Shown here one piece after another: positions 38,201 through 47,086 of a stretch of DNA of 64,000 bases (its first letter is position 1; each line of letters begins with the position of its first letter). The stretch is taken from assembly GCA_030247555.1 (NCBI GenBank), contig JAOTSD010000002.1, forward strand, positions 1 through 64,000. Reading direction: 5' to 3'. Source of the stretch: Siculibacillus sp. (GTDB lineage Bacteria > Pseudomonadota > Alphaproteobacteria > Rhizobiales > Ancalomicrobiaceae). The notes below the pieces were generated by a model. It had not been told where the DNA came from and made no database searches. It saw nothing but the letters and a program-made list of their open reading frames with translations. The translations under genes were made by a program, and so were the position numbers.

Positions 38201-38602
38201 CGGCGCGATCGCTCCGACGATCGCAAGCGCCCCGAAGAACACCGCGATCGACCGATCGATCCGCCGCTCCCCCAGCATCCTCAGGCCGACGAAGGCCACG
38301 GCCACTTCGAGTGCATCGGCGACGCCGAGGATCGCCGCCAGACCGGGCGAGGTGCCGAAGGCCATCGTCGAGGCCACTCCGGCGATGCCGATGCCGGCGA
38401 GGGTCACACCCGTCGGCACGCCGGGATTGCGCCACATCACCACCGCCGCGAAGGCGCTGGCCGGCCAGAAGGCGGCGATCTCACCATAGGTGCGCGAAAG
38501 GGCGAGCCCGGCGAGCGCGAGAAGGAAGAAGCCGACGATCACCGACGCGGACACCGCGTAGTGGGCGCCTCGATCCCTTCTCGTCGTCACGCCCTCGCGC
38601 AT
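35225..38602 (-). CDS. MASE1-PAS-GGDEF-EAL cyclic-di-GMP signalling protein
   Basis: A 1125-residue membrane protein. MASE1 sensor with about eight helices (~15-300), three PAS domains (~310-430, ~435-560, ~570-695), a GGDEF domain (~710-870) and an EAL domain (~880-1120). The cyclase site RLGGDEF is intact and preceded five residues earlier by the inhibitory-site motif RRQD. In the phosphodiesterase the signature is EIL instead of EAL, but SINLSANSL, EITET and MLDDFGAG are kept, so it may be active. The ATG at 38600-38602 follows GAGGAC; an in-frame GTG ten codons upstream is an alternative. Confidence 0.88.
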   Translation of the reverse strand: MREGVTTRRDRGAHYAVSASVIVGFFLLALAGLALSRTYGEIAAFWPASAFAAVVMWRNPGVPTGVTLAGIGIAGVASTMAFGTSPGLAAILGVADALEVAVAFVGLRMLGERRIDRSIAVFFGALAIVGAIAPLFGATIGAAGVGWMLGGDFRSVWSTWWIGNALGAALVLPVAGSATRRRLVEILDGRALAEAVLLTLAAGAAVFVTVTRVGQPNLLMAVPVLIAAVRLNPFAAGVLGSATVVSVVGASLLGLVTSGHGPSVFLAPWSSAAVLLPYSISLLIDELARERERLAASEHHFRVAMDRSPFGMVLLDTRGRCSAVNRALCEFLGYEPADIIGHTPAEFTVGDDRDRIAERMKRLLSGEIDDYSLEKQFRHKDGHPVWTFIAVSLVRDEKTGEPLYMIAQMEDMSDRKAAEAALEESESRWNFALESAGQGVWDHDYGRRDTFYSPMWARMLGYEPDEVSTEADGWLALVHPHDLPRLLNQEKIHLSGESEQFECEFRMRHKDGRWLWILDRGKVIGRDAAGRPLRMIGTHTDITEHRLLNEALEEEKERLRITLHSIGDGVVCTDASGLVTFMNPVAEQLTGWSAGAALERPVDIVVRLVDERDDRPIEGTVAQCLSRLDRVSREEGAVLVGRDGSRVDVKASASPVRTPTGEVLGAVLVFQDVTRARTLQKELAQMARQDALTGLPNRTAFEHALAEFCTSASVEKAEHVLCFLDLDRFKIVNDTAGHAAGDALLREVGRVIREHMRRQDRIARLGGDEFGILLTDCGEEDARRIAERLLERIGRVRFSWDGRVYEVGASIGLARIDDGTPLAADVMSRADVACYAAKAGGRNRVSVYHPSEGDARRHHHELHTAAGIRAALDADRFVVHAQEILDLRPAGHLQRHCEILVRMRDEDGELLSPGAFIPAAERYGLMAAIDRWVIRHVLHAHGAAILAVPRLSVSINLSANSLEDPGLVEFLAAELERSALPPHRLRFEITETSLINNLTNAARLVAELRAAGYAIMLDDFGAGVSSFAYLEHFPTDYLKIDGGFVRKMKVNPIDRAIVESINDIGHKIGAVTVAEFVEDEETLEILREIGLDMAQGYHIAEPIPLETLLLNCAAADARLVAGLRD

Positions 38603-38740
38603 GCGCACACGTCCTCGCGAAGCCACGCGCACGCGGCCACCATCCGATCGATCGACCTTGTGGAAACATCCCTAATTTTCGGTGAAGCACCAGCCCACGA
38701 CCACCACGGCGCGGCAGATGTGCTGTTCTGCTCGCGTTTC

Positions 38741-38754
38741 GCGAACCGGTTCGC
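38741..38754. promoter_or_regulatory. Perfect 14-bp palindrome GCGAACCGGTTCGC
   Basis: It lies in the 170-bp gap between the end of the alcohol dehydrogenase gene and the start of the GGDEF/EAL gene, both leftward. It could be an operator for the latter or part of a termination hairpin for the former; nothing decides between them. Confidence 0.3.
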
Positions 38755-38772
38755 ATCATGGCGCGGCGATCT

Positions 38773-39759
38773 TCACGGCACCAACACCGCCGCGCCGGCG
38801 AATCGCCCGGCGCGCAGGTCGTCGAGGGCGGTGTTCGCCGCTTCGAGCGGGTAGACCCTGGTGGCGATGTGGGGCCTCGCCAAGCGCGCCGCCGCGAGGA
38901 AATCGCGTGCGTCGGCCCGCGTCAGGTTTGCGACCGACACCACCTCGCGCTCCTGCCAGAGAAGCGCGTAGGGAAAGGCCGGGATGTCGCTCATGTGGAT
39001 GCCGCCGCACACCACGCGCCCGCCCTTGCGCACCGCCCGGAGTGCTTCCGGCACCAGCGCGCCGACCGGAGCGAAGATGATCGCCGCGTCGAGCGGCTCG
39101 GGCGGTGCCTCGCCCGACGCCGCCGCCGAGGCGCACCCGAGGGAGCGGGCGAAGTCCTGCGCCGCGATGTCGCCCGGTCGGGTGAAGGCGTGGACGCGAC
39201 GTCCCTGGTGGATCGCCATCTGGGCGACGATGTGGGCGGCGGCGCCGAAACCGTAGAGGCCGAGCACCCCACCCTCCCCCGCCCTGACCAGCGAGCGCCA
39301 CCCGATCAGCCCGGCGCACATCAGCGGCGCCGCCGAGACGTCGTCGAGATCGAGATCGTCGAGCCGCACGGCGAAAGCCGCGTCGGCCACCACGTGGGTG
39401 GCGAAGCCGCCGTCGCGGTCCCAGCCGGTGAAGCCGGGAGCGTCGCAGAGGTTCTCGGCGCCGCCGGCGCAATGGGGGCAGACGCCGCAGGCGTGGCCGA
39501 GCCAGGGGATGCCGACCCGCTCGCCGAGCGCGACGTCGCCCACGCCGGGGCCGAGTGCGTCGACGCGACCGATGATCTCGTGACCGGGCACGACCGAGGC
39601 ACGTTGCGGCGGCAGGTCGCCGTCGACGACGTGGAGATCGGTGCGGCAGACGGCGCAGGCCGCCACCTTCACCCGGATCTCCCCGGGTCCCGGTACCGGG
39701 TCCGGTCGCTCCTCGAGCACCAGCGGTGTCCTAGGGGCACGCAACACCATCGCACGCAT
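38773..39759 (-). CDS. Zinc-dependent alcohol dehydrogenase (MDR superfamily, AdhA-like)
   Basis: A 328-residue medium-chain dehydrogenase. The catalytic-zinc Cys is in ACAVCRTDLH, its partners in GHEIIGRV, and the structural-zinc cysteines in CGVCPHCAGGAENLC. The cofactor site GLYGFGAAAHIVAQMA shows the GxGxxG-type turn. The start ATG follows GGGAGAAA and fits the family better than in-frame upstream ATGs. It is divergent from the Old Yellow Enzyme gene, and the 212-bp gap (39760-39971) holds both promoters. The substrate is probably an aliphatic alcohol or aldehyde. Confidence 0.88.
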   Translation of the reverse strand: MRAMVLRAPRTPLVLEERPDPVPGPGEIRVKVAACAVCRTDLHVVDGDLPPQRASVVPGHEIIGRVDALGPGVGDVALGERVGIPWLGHACGVCPHCAGGAENLCDAPGFTGWDRDGGFATHVVADAAFAVRLDDLDLDDVSAAPLMCAGLIGWRSLVRAGEGGVLGLYGFGAAAHIVAQMAIHQGRRVHAFTRPGDIAAQDFARSLGCASAAASGEAPPEPLDAAIIFAPVGALVPEALRAVRKGGRVVCGGIHMSDIPAFPYALLWQEREVVSVANLTRADARDFLAAARLARPHIATRVYPLEAANTALDDLRAGRFAGAAVLVP

Positions 39760-39971
39760 CGCGGTTTCTCCCACGTCGTCCCGACCGAGATTAGACCCGC
39801 GGCCGCCGTCGAGGCAGCCGGAAGACTGCGCAAACCGTCCGGCCGTGGTCCCCGGGCGACGGCGCGCCGCGATCGGCGAAGGACCCCCGCCCACCGGCGG
39901 GGACTGGTGGCTCCGCTCCCCTCCCCCCATATTGGCGGAACCCGTCGCCCCTCTCCCAACGAGACCCGATC

Positions 39972-41042
39972 ATGCCGTCACTCTTCGACCCGCTCGTCGC
40001 CGGCGAATTCCGCCTGCGCAATCGCATCGTCATGGCGCCGCTCACCCGCTGTCGCGCCGGCGCCGGTCGCGTGCCGACCGACCTCAACTTGGAATATTAC
40101 GTCCAGCGCGCCGATGCCGGAATGATCCTGACCGAAGCGACCGCGGTGACGCCGAAGGGCGTCGGCTATCCCGACACGCCGGGTCTCTGGTCGAATGAGC
40201 AGGTCGTCGGCTGGAGGAAGATCACCGACGCCGTCCACGCGAAGGGCGGACTGATCGTCGCCCAGCTCTGGCACGTCGGCCGCATCTCCGATCCGATCTA
40301 TCTGGACGGCGACCTGCCGGTCGCGCCGAGCCCGGTGCAGCCGGCCGGCCACGTCACTCTAGTCCGGCCGAAGCGGCCCTTCGTCACGCCGCGGGCGCTC
40401 GGCATCGAGGAGATCCCCGGCATCGTCGCCGACTACGCCCGCGCCGCCGCCAACGCCGAGCGGGCCGGCTTCGACGGCGTCGAGATCCACGCCGCCAACG
40501 GCTATCTGATCGACCAGTTCCTCCAGGACGGGACCAACCTGAGGACCGACGCCTACGGCGGTTCGGTCGAGAACCGGGCGCGCTTCCTGCTCGAAGTGAC
40601 CGACGCGGTGATCGACGTCCGGGGCCCCGGCCGGGTCGGCGTCCATCTGGCGCCGCGCTGCGACGCCAACGACGCCGGCGATTCCGACCCGCGTGCCGTC
40701 TTCACCCACGTCGCGGCCGAACTGGCGAAGCGGAAGGTCGCCTTCCTCTTCCTGCGCGAACGGATCGCCGAGGACAGCCTGCTTTCCGAGATCAAGGCGA
40801 TCTTCGGCGGCGTGGTGATCGCCAACGAGGGATTGACCCGGACGAGCGCCGAGGCGCTGCTCGCCGCCGGCACGGCGGACGCCGCCGCTTGGGGAAAGGC
40901 CTACATCGCCAACCCCGACCTCGTCGCCCGCCTGCGCGCCGACGCCCCGCAGAACCCGCTCGACCCCTCGACCCTCTACGGAAACGACAACGGCCCGAAG
41001 GGCTACACCGACTACCCGGCACTGGAAGCGGCGCAGGCGTGA
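39972..41042 (+). CDS. Old Yellow Enzyme-family alkene/nitroester reductase (NemA-like)
   Basis: A 356-residue FMN-dependent TIM-barrel ene-reductase. It shows RIVMAPLTRCRAG and TDLNLEYYVQRADAGMILTEAT, with the substrate-binding His/Asn pair in EIHAANGYLIDQF and the family ending DYPALEAA. Enzymes of this group reduce activated C=C bonds, N-ethylmaleimide or nitrate esters with NADPH. It stands beside a divergent alcohol dehydrogenase, which may hint at shared aldehyde/enone handling, but this is only positional. Confidence 0.9.
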   Translation: MPSLFDPLVAGEFRLRNRIVMAPLTRCRAGAGRVPTDLNLEYYVQRADAGMILTEATAVTPKGVGYPDTPGLWSNEQVVGWRKITDAVHAKGGLIVAQLWHVGRISDPIYLDGDLPVAPSPVQPAGHVTLVRPKRPFVTPRALGIEEIPGIVADYARAAANAERAGFDGVEIHAANGYLIDQFLQDGTNLRTDAYGGSVENRARFLLEVTDAVIDVRGPGRVGVHLAPRCDANDAGDSDPRAVFTHVAAELAKRKVAFLFLRERIAEDSLLSEIKAIFGGVVIANEGLTRTSAEALLAAGTADAAAWGKAYIANPDLVARLRADAPQNPLDPSTLYGNDNGPKGYTDYPALEAAQA

Positions 41043-41070
41043 ATGGGCGCCTCCGGTCCCGACGAGGGCC

Positions 41071-42786
41071 TCACCCGTCGATCAACTCGAAGCGGTCGAC
41101 GTCGACGAGGCCCTTGTCGGTGACCTTGAGGTGGGGGATCACCGGCAACGGCAGGAAGGCCATCTGCAGGAAGGGCTCGCCGAGCGTCACGCCGAGCCCC
41201 TTCGACGCGGCGCGCAGCCGCACGAGTCGATCGCGGACGATCTCGTGGCCGCGGAGGCTCATCAGCCCGGCCGAGGCCAACGGCAGTTCCGCCAGCACCC
41301 GCCCGCCCTCGACGACGACGAAGCCGCCCTCGATCTCGGCCATGCGGTTGACCGCCACCGCCATGTCGGCGTCGTCGACGCCGCACACCGTGATGTTGTG
41401 GGCGTCGTGGCCGACCGAAGCGGCGATGGCGCCGCGTTTCAGGCCGAAGCCCTGCGTGAAGGCGCGGCCGATGCCTCCCGTGCGGCCGTGACGCTCGACC
41501 ACCGCGATCTTGATCACGTCCTGCGCGAGATCGACGCCGCGCGCGCCGTCGGCGAAGGGCAGCGTCAGGTCGCGCCGTTCGGTGACGATGCGGCCGGGCA
41601 GGATGCCGATCACCGGCGTCGTGGGGCCCGCCCCGGGGGTGCGGAAATCCTCCGCCGAGACCCGACGCGCCCGGATCGACCGCCGGCCGATCGGCTCGAT
41701 CCGCCGCCGCGCCGCGAACAGCGCCTCCTCGACCGGACGGCCGGCGGCGATCACCCGCGACACGCGGCAGTCCTCGAAATCGTCGAGCACGACGAGGTCG
41801 GCCCGCCACCCCGGGGCGACGAGGCCGCGATCGTGCAGCCTGAAGGCCCGCGCCGCCGCCCACGACGACGCCCGATAGGCGGCCAGCGGCGTCACGCCGA
41901 GGCGGATGGCGCTGCGCACCACGAAATCGAGGTGCCCCTCCTCGGCGATGTCGAGCGGATTGCGATCGTCGGTGCAGAAGGCCATGAACGGGCTCGTCCG
42001 CTCGGTGAGCACCGGGGCGAGCAGGTGCAGGTCCTTCGACACCGACCCCTCGCGGATCAGCACCGTCATGCCCTTGCGGATCTTCTCCAGCGCCTCTTCG
42101 GCGGTCGTCGCCTCGTGATCGGTGCGGATTCCGGCGGCGAGATAGCCGTTGAGGTCGAGGCCGCGCATCAGCGGTGCGTGGCCGTCGACGTGGCGCCCGG
42201 AAAAGGCGACGAGCTTCGCCATGCAGCCGGGATCGTGGGCGAAGACGCCGGGGAAGTTCATGAACTCTGCCAGACCGAGCACCTTCGGATGATCGGCGAA
42301 GGCGAGCAGGTCGTCGGCCGTCAGCCGCGCACCGGAGGTTTCGAGGTGATCGGTCGAGGGCACGCAGCTCGACAGCATGATGCGCAGATCGACCACCGTG
42401 GTCTCGGCCGAGGCGAGGAAGAACTCGAAGGCGTCACGGCCGAGAACATTGGCGATCTCGTGCGGATCGCAGATCGCCGTGGTGACACCGTGGGGAACGA
42501 CGCAGCGGTCGAACGCCTGCGGGGTGAGCAGCGAACTCTCGACGTGGAGATGGCTGTCGACGAAGCCGGGGACGATCACCCGGCCGGTGACATCGATCTC
42601 GCGCACCCCGCGATAGTCGCCGAAGGTGCCGACGATCAGGTCGCCGCAGATCGCCACGTCCGAGGCGACGAGCTCGCCGGTGACGAGATCGAGGAAGCGC
42701 CCGCCCTTCAGCACCAGATCGGCGGCGGCGATGCCCCGCCCCTGATCCACCGCGCGGGAAATGGAGTCCGCGTCGCGCTCACCCAT
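41071..42786 (-). CDS. ade: Adenine deaminase
   Basis: A 571-residue metal-dependent amidohydrolase converting adenine to hypoxanthine in purine salvage. Metal ligands are visible in [11 protein letters not shown], the CDPHEIANV segment matches the family, and the C-terminal [14 protein letters not shown] and [19 protein letters not shown] motifs are typical. Length is normal for Ade. It is 69 bp downstream of the sigma-54 regulator gene but unrelated in function. Confidence 0.92.
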   Translation of the reverse strand: MGERDADSISRAVDQGRGIAAADLVLKGGRFLDLVTGELVASDVAICGDLIVGTFGDYRGVREIDVTGRVIVPGFVDSHLHVESSLLTPQAFDRCVVPHGVTTAICDPHEIANVLGRDAFEFFLASAETTVVDLRIMLSSCVPSTDHLETSGARLTADDLLAFADHPKVLGLAEFMNFPGVFAHDPGCMAKLVAFSGRHVDGHAPLMRGLDLNGYLAAGIRTDHEATTAEEALEKIRKGMTVLIREGSVSKDLHLLAPVLTERTSPFMAFCTDDRNPLDIAEEGHLDFVVRSAIRLGVTPLAAYRASSWAAARAFRLHDRGLVAPGWRADLVVLDDFEDCRVSRVIAAGRPVEEALFAARRRIEPIGRRSIRARRVSAEDFRTPGAGPTTPVIGILPGRIVTERRDLTLPFADGARGVDLAQDVIKIAVVERHGRTGGIGRAFTQGFGLKRGAIAASVGHDAHNITVCGVDDADMAVAVNRMAEIEGGFVVVEGGRVLAELPLASAGLMSLRGHEIVRDRLVRLRAASKGLGVTLGEPFLQMAFLPLPVIPHLKVTDKGLVDVDRFELIDG

Positions 42787-42855
42787 CGACCGTGCCTCTC
42801 GCCGAAATCGCTCACAGGATACAGGCGTGGTCCCGCCACCGCCAGTCGGCCGTGA

Positions 42856-44226
42856 TCAGCGCAGCTTGTGCTTGGACAGCAACCGATAGGTATTGCGCTC
42901 GGAGATACCGAGGATCGACGCCATCTCGGCCCGGCTCAGGTCCGAGCGGCCGGCGAGACGGGTGAGGTAGATCCGTTCGATCTCCTCGAGCGTCGGCGGC
43001 GTGTCGAAGTCGAGCCGGAAGGTCTTGCTCTCCTGTGCCCGCGGTTCCGGCGTCAAGCCGAGCTCGGCCACCCCGATCACCTCGCGATCACCGGAAAGGA
43101 GCACCGCCCGCTCGACCACGTTCTTCAACTCGCGCACGTTGCCCGGCCAGGAATAGGCGAGGAGCGCTCGCTTGGCCTCCGGCCCGAGCCGCTTCGGCAC
43201 GTTGCGCCGGAAGCCACGGTCGGCGACGAAGCCGTCGGCGATGGCGATGATGTCGTCACCGCGCTCGCGCAGCGGCGGCACGTCGACGACGAAACGCGAC
43301 AGCCGGTAGAAGAGGTCGGCGCGGAACGAACCCGAGCGGACCATCTCTTGGAGATCGCGGTTGGTCGCCGCGACGAAGCGGACGTCGGCGCGCAGGTCCT
43401 TGGTGCCGCCTAGGCGGCGGAAGGTCCCGGTCTCGAGGATGCGCAACAACTTCGCCTGGATGGTGGCGCTCACCTCGCCGATCTCGTCGAGGAAGACGGT
43501 GCCGCCGTCGGCGACCTCGACGAGGCCGTCCTTGCGCCGGTCCGCTCCGGTGAAGGAGCCGCGCTCGTGACCGAAGAGTTCGGACTCGAACAGGTTCGCC
43601 TGCAACGTCGCGCAGTCGATCGCCACGAACTTCGAATCGGCGCGCGGCGAGGCGTCGTGGATCGCCCGGGCGAAGAGCTCCTTGCCGACACCGCTCTCGC
43701 CCAGCACCAGCACCGTCTGGTCGGTCGGCGCCACCATGTCGACGAGGCCGGTGGCGCGTCGGAAGGCGGGGCTGGCGCCGATCATCCGCCCCGACACGAT
43801 CGACTGCAGTCGGTCCTTCCAGAACAGCCCGTCGCGTTGCAGCGAGGCCCGCTCGAGCGCCCGGCCGATCGCCAGTTCGAGTTCCTCGCCGCGCACCGGC
43901 TTGACCAGATAATCGGTCGCCCCCGCCCGGAGCGCCCGCACCGCGTGCTCGATCGCCCCGTAGGCGGTCAACACCACCACCGGGCAGACTTCCTTGAGCT
44001 GCGGCACGACATCGAGCCCGTCGGCGTCCGGCAGGCGCATGTCGAGCAACGCCGCCACCGGCTCTTCTTCGAGCAGGATCTTCTGGGCGTCCTTCCAGCG
44101 CAGCACGCCGCGCACGTCGTACCCCGCCTGCGTCAGCTGGCGCACCAGCAGGCGGTTGAGCGTCGCGTCGTCCTCGATCACCAGCACCGGCTTGCGATGG
44201 TCGGGCTTCGGGGTCGTCGCATCCAT
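42856..44226 (-). CDS. Sigma-54-dependent response regulator (NtrC family)
   Basis: A 456-residue activator. Receiver at ~10-125 (Asp in LLDMRLPDADG, Lys in LVKPVRGEE); AAA+ domain at ~145-375 with Walker A GESGVGKE, the sigma-54-contact loop GSFTGA (Ser in place of the commoner Ala), Walker B GTVFLDEIGE and WPGNVREL; Fis-type HTH at the end (ILGISERNTYRLL). The start is taken at the ATG one base after the kinase stop; an in-frame ATG nine codons earlier inside the kinase gene is possible. It closes the molybdoenzyme gene set and is the obvious candidate to act at the sigma-54 promoter at 52683-52698. Confidence 0.92.
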   Translation of the reverse strand: MDATTPKPDHRKPVLVIEDDATLNRLLVRQLTQAGYDVRGVLRWKDAQKILLEEEPVAALLDMRLPDADGLDVVPQLKEVCPVVVLTAYGAIEHAVRALRAGATDYLVKPVRGEELELAIGRALERASLQRDGLFWKDRLQSIVSGRMIGASPAFRRATGLVDMVAPTDQTVLVLGESGVGKELFARAIHDASPRADSKFVAIDCATLQANLFESELFGHERGSFTGADRRKDGLVEVADGGTVFLDEIGEVSATIQAKLLRILETGTFRRLGGTKDLRADVRFVAATNRDLQEMVRSGSFRADLFYRLSRFVVDVPPLRERGDDIIAIADGFVADRGFRRNVPKRLGPEAKRALLAYSWPGNVRELKNVVERAVLLSGDREVIGVAELGLTPEPRAQESKTFRLDFDTPPTLEEIERIYLTRLAGRSDLSRAEMASILGISERNTYRLLSKHKLR

Positions 44227-44227
44227 G

Positions 44228-46114
44228 TCAGTCGACCGTTCGATGGTCTGCATCCGGCATTCTCAAGGTGAAGCGAGATCCCTGTCCGAGCGTGCTGGAG
44301 ACGGTCAGTGTGCCTCCCACGCGTCTCACGATGGATCGGCAGATCGCCAATCCTAGCCCGGTGCCGCGCACGCCGTCGGCGCGCCGGCTCCAGAACGGCA
44401 TGAATATACGATCGATGTCTTCCGGACGGATACCCACTCCGGTGTCGCTCACCTCGACGATGACCGTCGAACCGCCGCGAACCGCTTCGATCCGCAGTCT
44501 GCCACCGTTCGGCATGGCGTGCACCGCGTTCTGGGCGAGGTTGATCACCACCATCCGCATCTCGCTGTCGGAGGCGATCACCCTGAGTTCCGGTTCGAGC
44601 CGCAACTCGATCTCGACATTCAGCCGTTCCGCCTCGTAGTGGAGCAACGAGACGACGTCGCGGATCACCTGATCCATGGTGACGAGATCGAGATGCGACC
44701 CGGTCGGCGCGGAGAGTCTGAGGAGCGACGAGGTGATGCCGAGGCAGCGCTCGATTTCCGGCTCGATCAACCGCAGCGCCATCGCCGCCTCGCTCACCTC
44801 CCCCTGCTCGATGTCGCCGAGCGCCGCACGCAGGCCGAGCCCGATGGAGGAGAGCGGATTGCGGATCTCGTGGGCGACGCCTGTCGCCAACTGGTCGATT
44901 TCCGAGAGCTTCTGCTCGTGGGAGATCTGCGCCATGGCCTCGAGATCGCGGATGGCTTCGACCACCACCCGCCGCACCCCCTGATGATCGGCGAGCGTCA
45001 ACGCCGCCGCCACCACCTCCACCGCCACCTCCTCGTCCGGCCCGGCGACGTGGCGATCGTGGAACTTGACCCGCGCACCCGGCTCTTGGAGCTCGACCAA
45101 CGGGCAGGTGACGAGCGTCGGCACGCAGGGTTCGCTGCGGCCGTGGCTGATCGCGTGGCAGGAGCGCCCGACCACCTCGGCCGGCGTCAGGCCGGCCTGC
45201 GCACAATAGGCGCGGTTGGCGCGGATGACCCGGAAGTCCTCGTCGATGACGCGGATGCCGTCCGGCACCGCGTCGAGCACCGCCTGGAGGAAGTCCTCGC
45301 GCTCCTGGACGACGGCGAGTGAACTGACCAACCGATCGGCCACCCGGTCGAAGCTGCGCCCGAGTTCGCCGATCTCATCGGGACCGGTCGCGCCGACCCG
45401 GGCCTGGAGGTCGCCGGCCTCGAGCGACCGCGCCACGCCCGCCAGTCGTGCCACCGGCTCGGTCACACCGCGGCGGAGCATGAACCACGTCGCCAACACC
45501 AGGGTCAGCAATACGACACCCCCCGATCCGGCGAAGAGAGCCGCGCTCAGCGCCGCCTCCCGCCGCAGCCCTTCCGCCGCGTGGTCGACGACCAGAATGC
45601 CGTTGATCGGATGTTCGGCCACCGCTCCGTGGCACTGTCCGCAGATCGGTTGGTTCGCCACCGGCTTGACCGAGCGCAGGATCTCCCGGCCGGCATCCCG
45701 CATGAAGGCACCACCGGCGACGGCGTTGCCGTCCGGTCCGCGGCAATCCGGGCAGAGTCCCTCGGCTGCGATGTCGAACCGGCTGCCGAGACGTTCGTGC
45801 CGCGAGGAGAAGCGCACCTCGCCGCGCGGATCGAGGATCATCACCGTGACGATGTCGTCGAGCCCACCGAGCCTGTCGACGATCTGGCGCAACCCGTCGA
45901 TGTCGCGCTTCAGCATCGCGTTCTCGAGGCTCGCCTGAAGGAGCTCGCCGACCTTCTCCGCCGCCCGCGTGCGCTCGTACTGCAGGCTCGAGCGATAGAG
46001 AGCGACGAAGCCGCTGAGGAAGACGCCCGAGATGACGACGAGTTGCGCCACCAGCGTCACCGCCAGTCGCGCCGCCAGACTGCTTCTCAGACACTCGGCG
46101 ATCCGGGAGATCAT
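44228..46114 (-). CDS. Sensor histidine kinase with periplasmic CxxCH motif
   Basis: A 628-residue membrane kinase. TM1 ~17-40, a periplasmic domain ~41-183, TM2 ~185-210, HAMP, a PAS domain (~275-385), HisKA with ATGVAHEIRNPLSSIG and a HATPase domain (NLAQNAVHAM, DTGVGI, GTGLGLAI). The periplasmic part has CPDC (121-124) and CGQCH (158-162). CGQCH is a canonical covalent haem-c attachment motif. The PAS domain also carries three Cys (SCHAISHGRSEPCVP...TCPL). Redox or ligand sensing through haem c is therefore likely. It is directly followed by its regulator and lies behind the molybdoenzyme genes, 195 bp after the chaperone gene. Confidence 0.88.
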   Translation of the reverse strand: MISRIAECLRSSLAARLAVTLVAQLVVISGVFLSGFVALYRSSLQYERTRAAEKVGELLQASLENAMLKRDIDGLRQIVDRLGGLDDIVTVMILDPRGEVRFSSRHERLGSRFDIAAEGLCPDCRGPDGNAVAGGAFMRDAGREILRSVKPVANQPICGQCHGAVAEHPINGILVVDHAAEGLRREAALSAALFAGSGGVVLLTLVLATWFMLRRGVTEPVARLAGVARSLEAGDLQARVGATGPDEIGELGRSFDRVADRLVSSLAVVQEREDFLQAVLDAVPDGIRVIDEDFRVIRANRAYCAQAGLTPAEVVGRSCHAISHGRSEPCVPTLVTCPLVELQEPGARVKFHDRHVAGPDEEVAVEVVAAALTLADHQGVRRVVVEAIRDLEAMAQISHEQKLSEIDQLATGVAHEIRNPLSSIGLGLRAALGDIEQGEVSEAAMALRLIEPEIERCLGITSSLLRLSAPTGSHLDLVTMDQVIRDVVSLLHYEAERLNVEIELRLEPELRVIASDSEMRMVVINLAQNAVHAMPNGGRLRIEAVRGGSTVIVEVSDTGVGIRPEDIDRIFMPFWSRRADGVRGTGLGLAICRSIVRRVGGTLTVSSTLGQGSRFTLRMPDADHRTVD

Positions 46115-46309
46115 GAGGGACGCCTCCCGTCCCGAAGGACGCGGCGCACGTCGAAACGCCCCGCCGCCCGACGCCGTCGGTCGGTCGAGGCGATCCCGCC
46201 GATCAACTCCCGCGGCCAGCCGGAAGCTTCCCGGCGGCGGCGGCTCGGTTCGTCGTCTCGCGTGCGTCCTATGGCATCCACCTCCCCCAAGACCCCGAAC
46301 TCGGCGTCC

Positions 46310-47086
46310 TCACAGTGTCGGCCCGGCCCCGGGAACGAAGGCTCCGGCCGAGGCGCAGGTCTCGGCGATCGCCGCCTCGCGCCGACGTGACTTCTCCGCT
46401 TCCACGCTTTCCATGTCCACCCGTTCGCAGCCCGGCGACCGGCCCAACCACTCGCGCAGCGCGTCGAGATGGACCGCCGTCAGGTTCGCGACCGCCGCCC
46501 AATAGGCCGTCCAGCTCCGCCGCGCCACACCGTCGGCGAAGGAGCCGTACCAGCGCAGCAGATGCCGGTCGAGGAAACAGGCCGCGTCGAGGAGCGCCGC
46601 CGGCTTGTCGACGAGGTCGAGAAGATGGGCGATGAACCCGAGCTGGACGACCAGATGATCATCCGGTCGCTCCCGCCAGTTCGGCGCCTCCAGCCCCCAG
46701 TGGCGATACCAGTCGCGCACCTCGAACATCGGTTGCTGCGCCGTCAACCCCTCCGGATCGATCCACGGCGATTCCGAGGGAGCGACGCGATGGGTGTGGT
46801 TGAGGTAGATGGCGGCGAAGTCCGCCGCCAGTTCGTCGATCCCGGAGCGATCGGTCCGAGTGATTTTCTCGGAGAGCGCGGCCCGGAAGAAGTCGAGCGC
46901 CTCGAGGCCACGTTCGTCGGCGAGCGGCAGGGCGAAGAGGTCTTCGATCCGGCGCGCCCGCAACGCTTCGAGCAATTCGACCGTCGGCTCGCGGTCGTGG
47001 AGCAACGCGAGGAGGCGCAGGTCCCGCGCCACCCCGCTGCGCTGTTCAACTCCGTGTGCGAAGAACGCCCCGACGTGAGCGTTCAT
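46310..47086 (-). CDS. TorD/DmsD-family molybdoenzyme chaperone
   Basis: A 258-residue all-helical cytoplasmic protein of the TorD group, which protects the molybdoenzyme precursor until its cofactor is loaded and Tat export can occur. Key region: DFAAIYLNHTHRVAPSES (~88-105), the family's conserved F-x-x-x-Y/F-L...P-x-x-S stretch, then MFEVRDWYRHWGLEAPNW and DDHLVVQLGFIAHLL. It has a ~30-residue charged C-terminal extension. The start overlaps the ferredoxin-subunit stop (ATGA), so it is co-translated with the enzyme it should serve. Confidence 0.85.
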   Translation of the reverse strand: MNAHVGAFFAHGVEQRSGVARDLRLLALLHDREPTVELLEALRARRIEDLFALPLADERGLEALDFFRAALSEKITRTDRSGIDELAADFAAIYLNHTHRVAPSESPWIDPEGLTAQQPMFEVRDWYRHWGLEAPNWRERPDDHLVVQLGFIAHLLDLVDKPAALLDAACFLDRHLLRWYGSFADGVARRSWTAYWAAVANLTAVHLDALREWLGRSPGCERVDMESVEAEKSRRREAAIAETCASAGAFVPGAGPTL

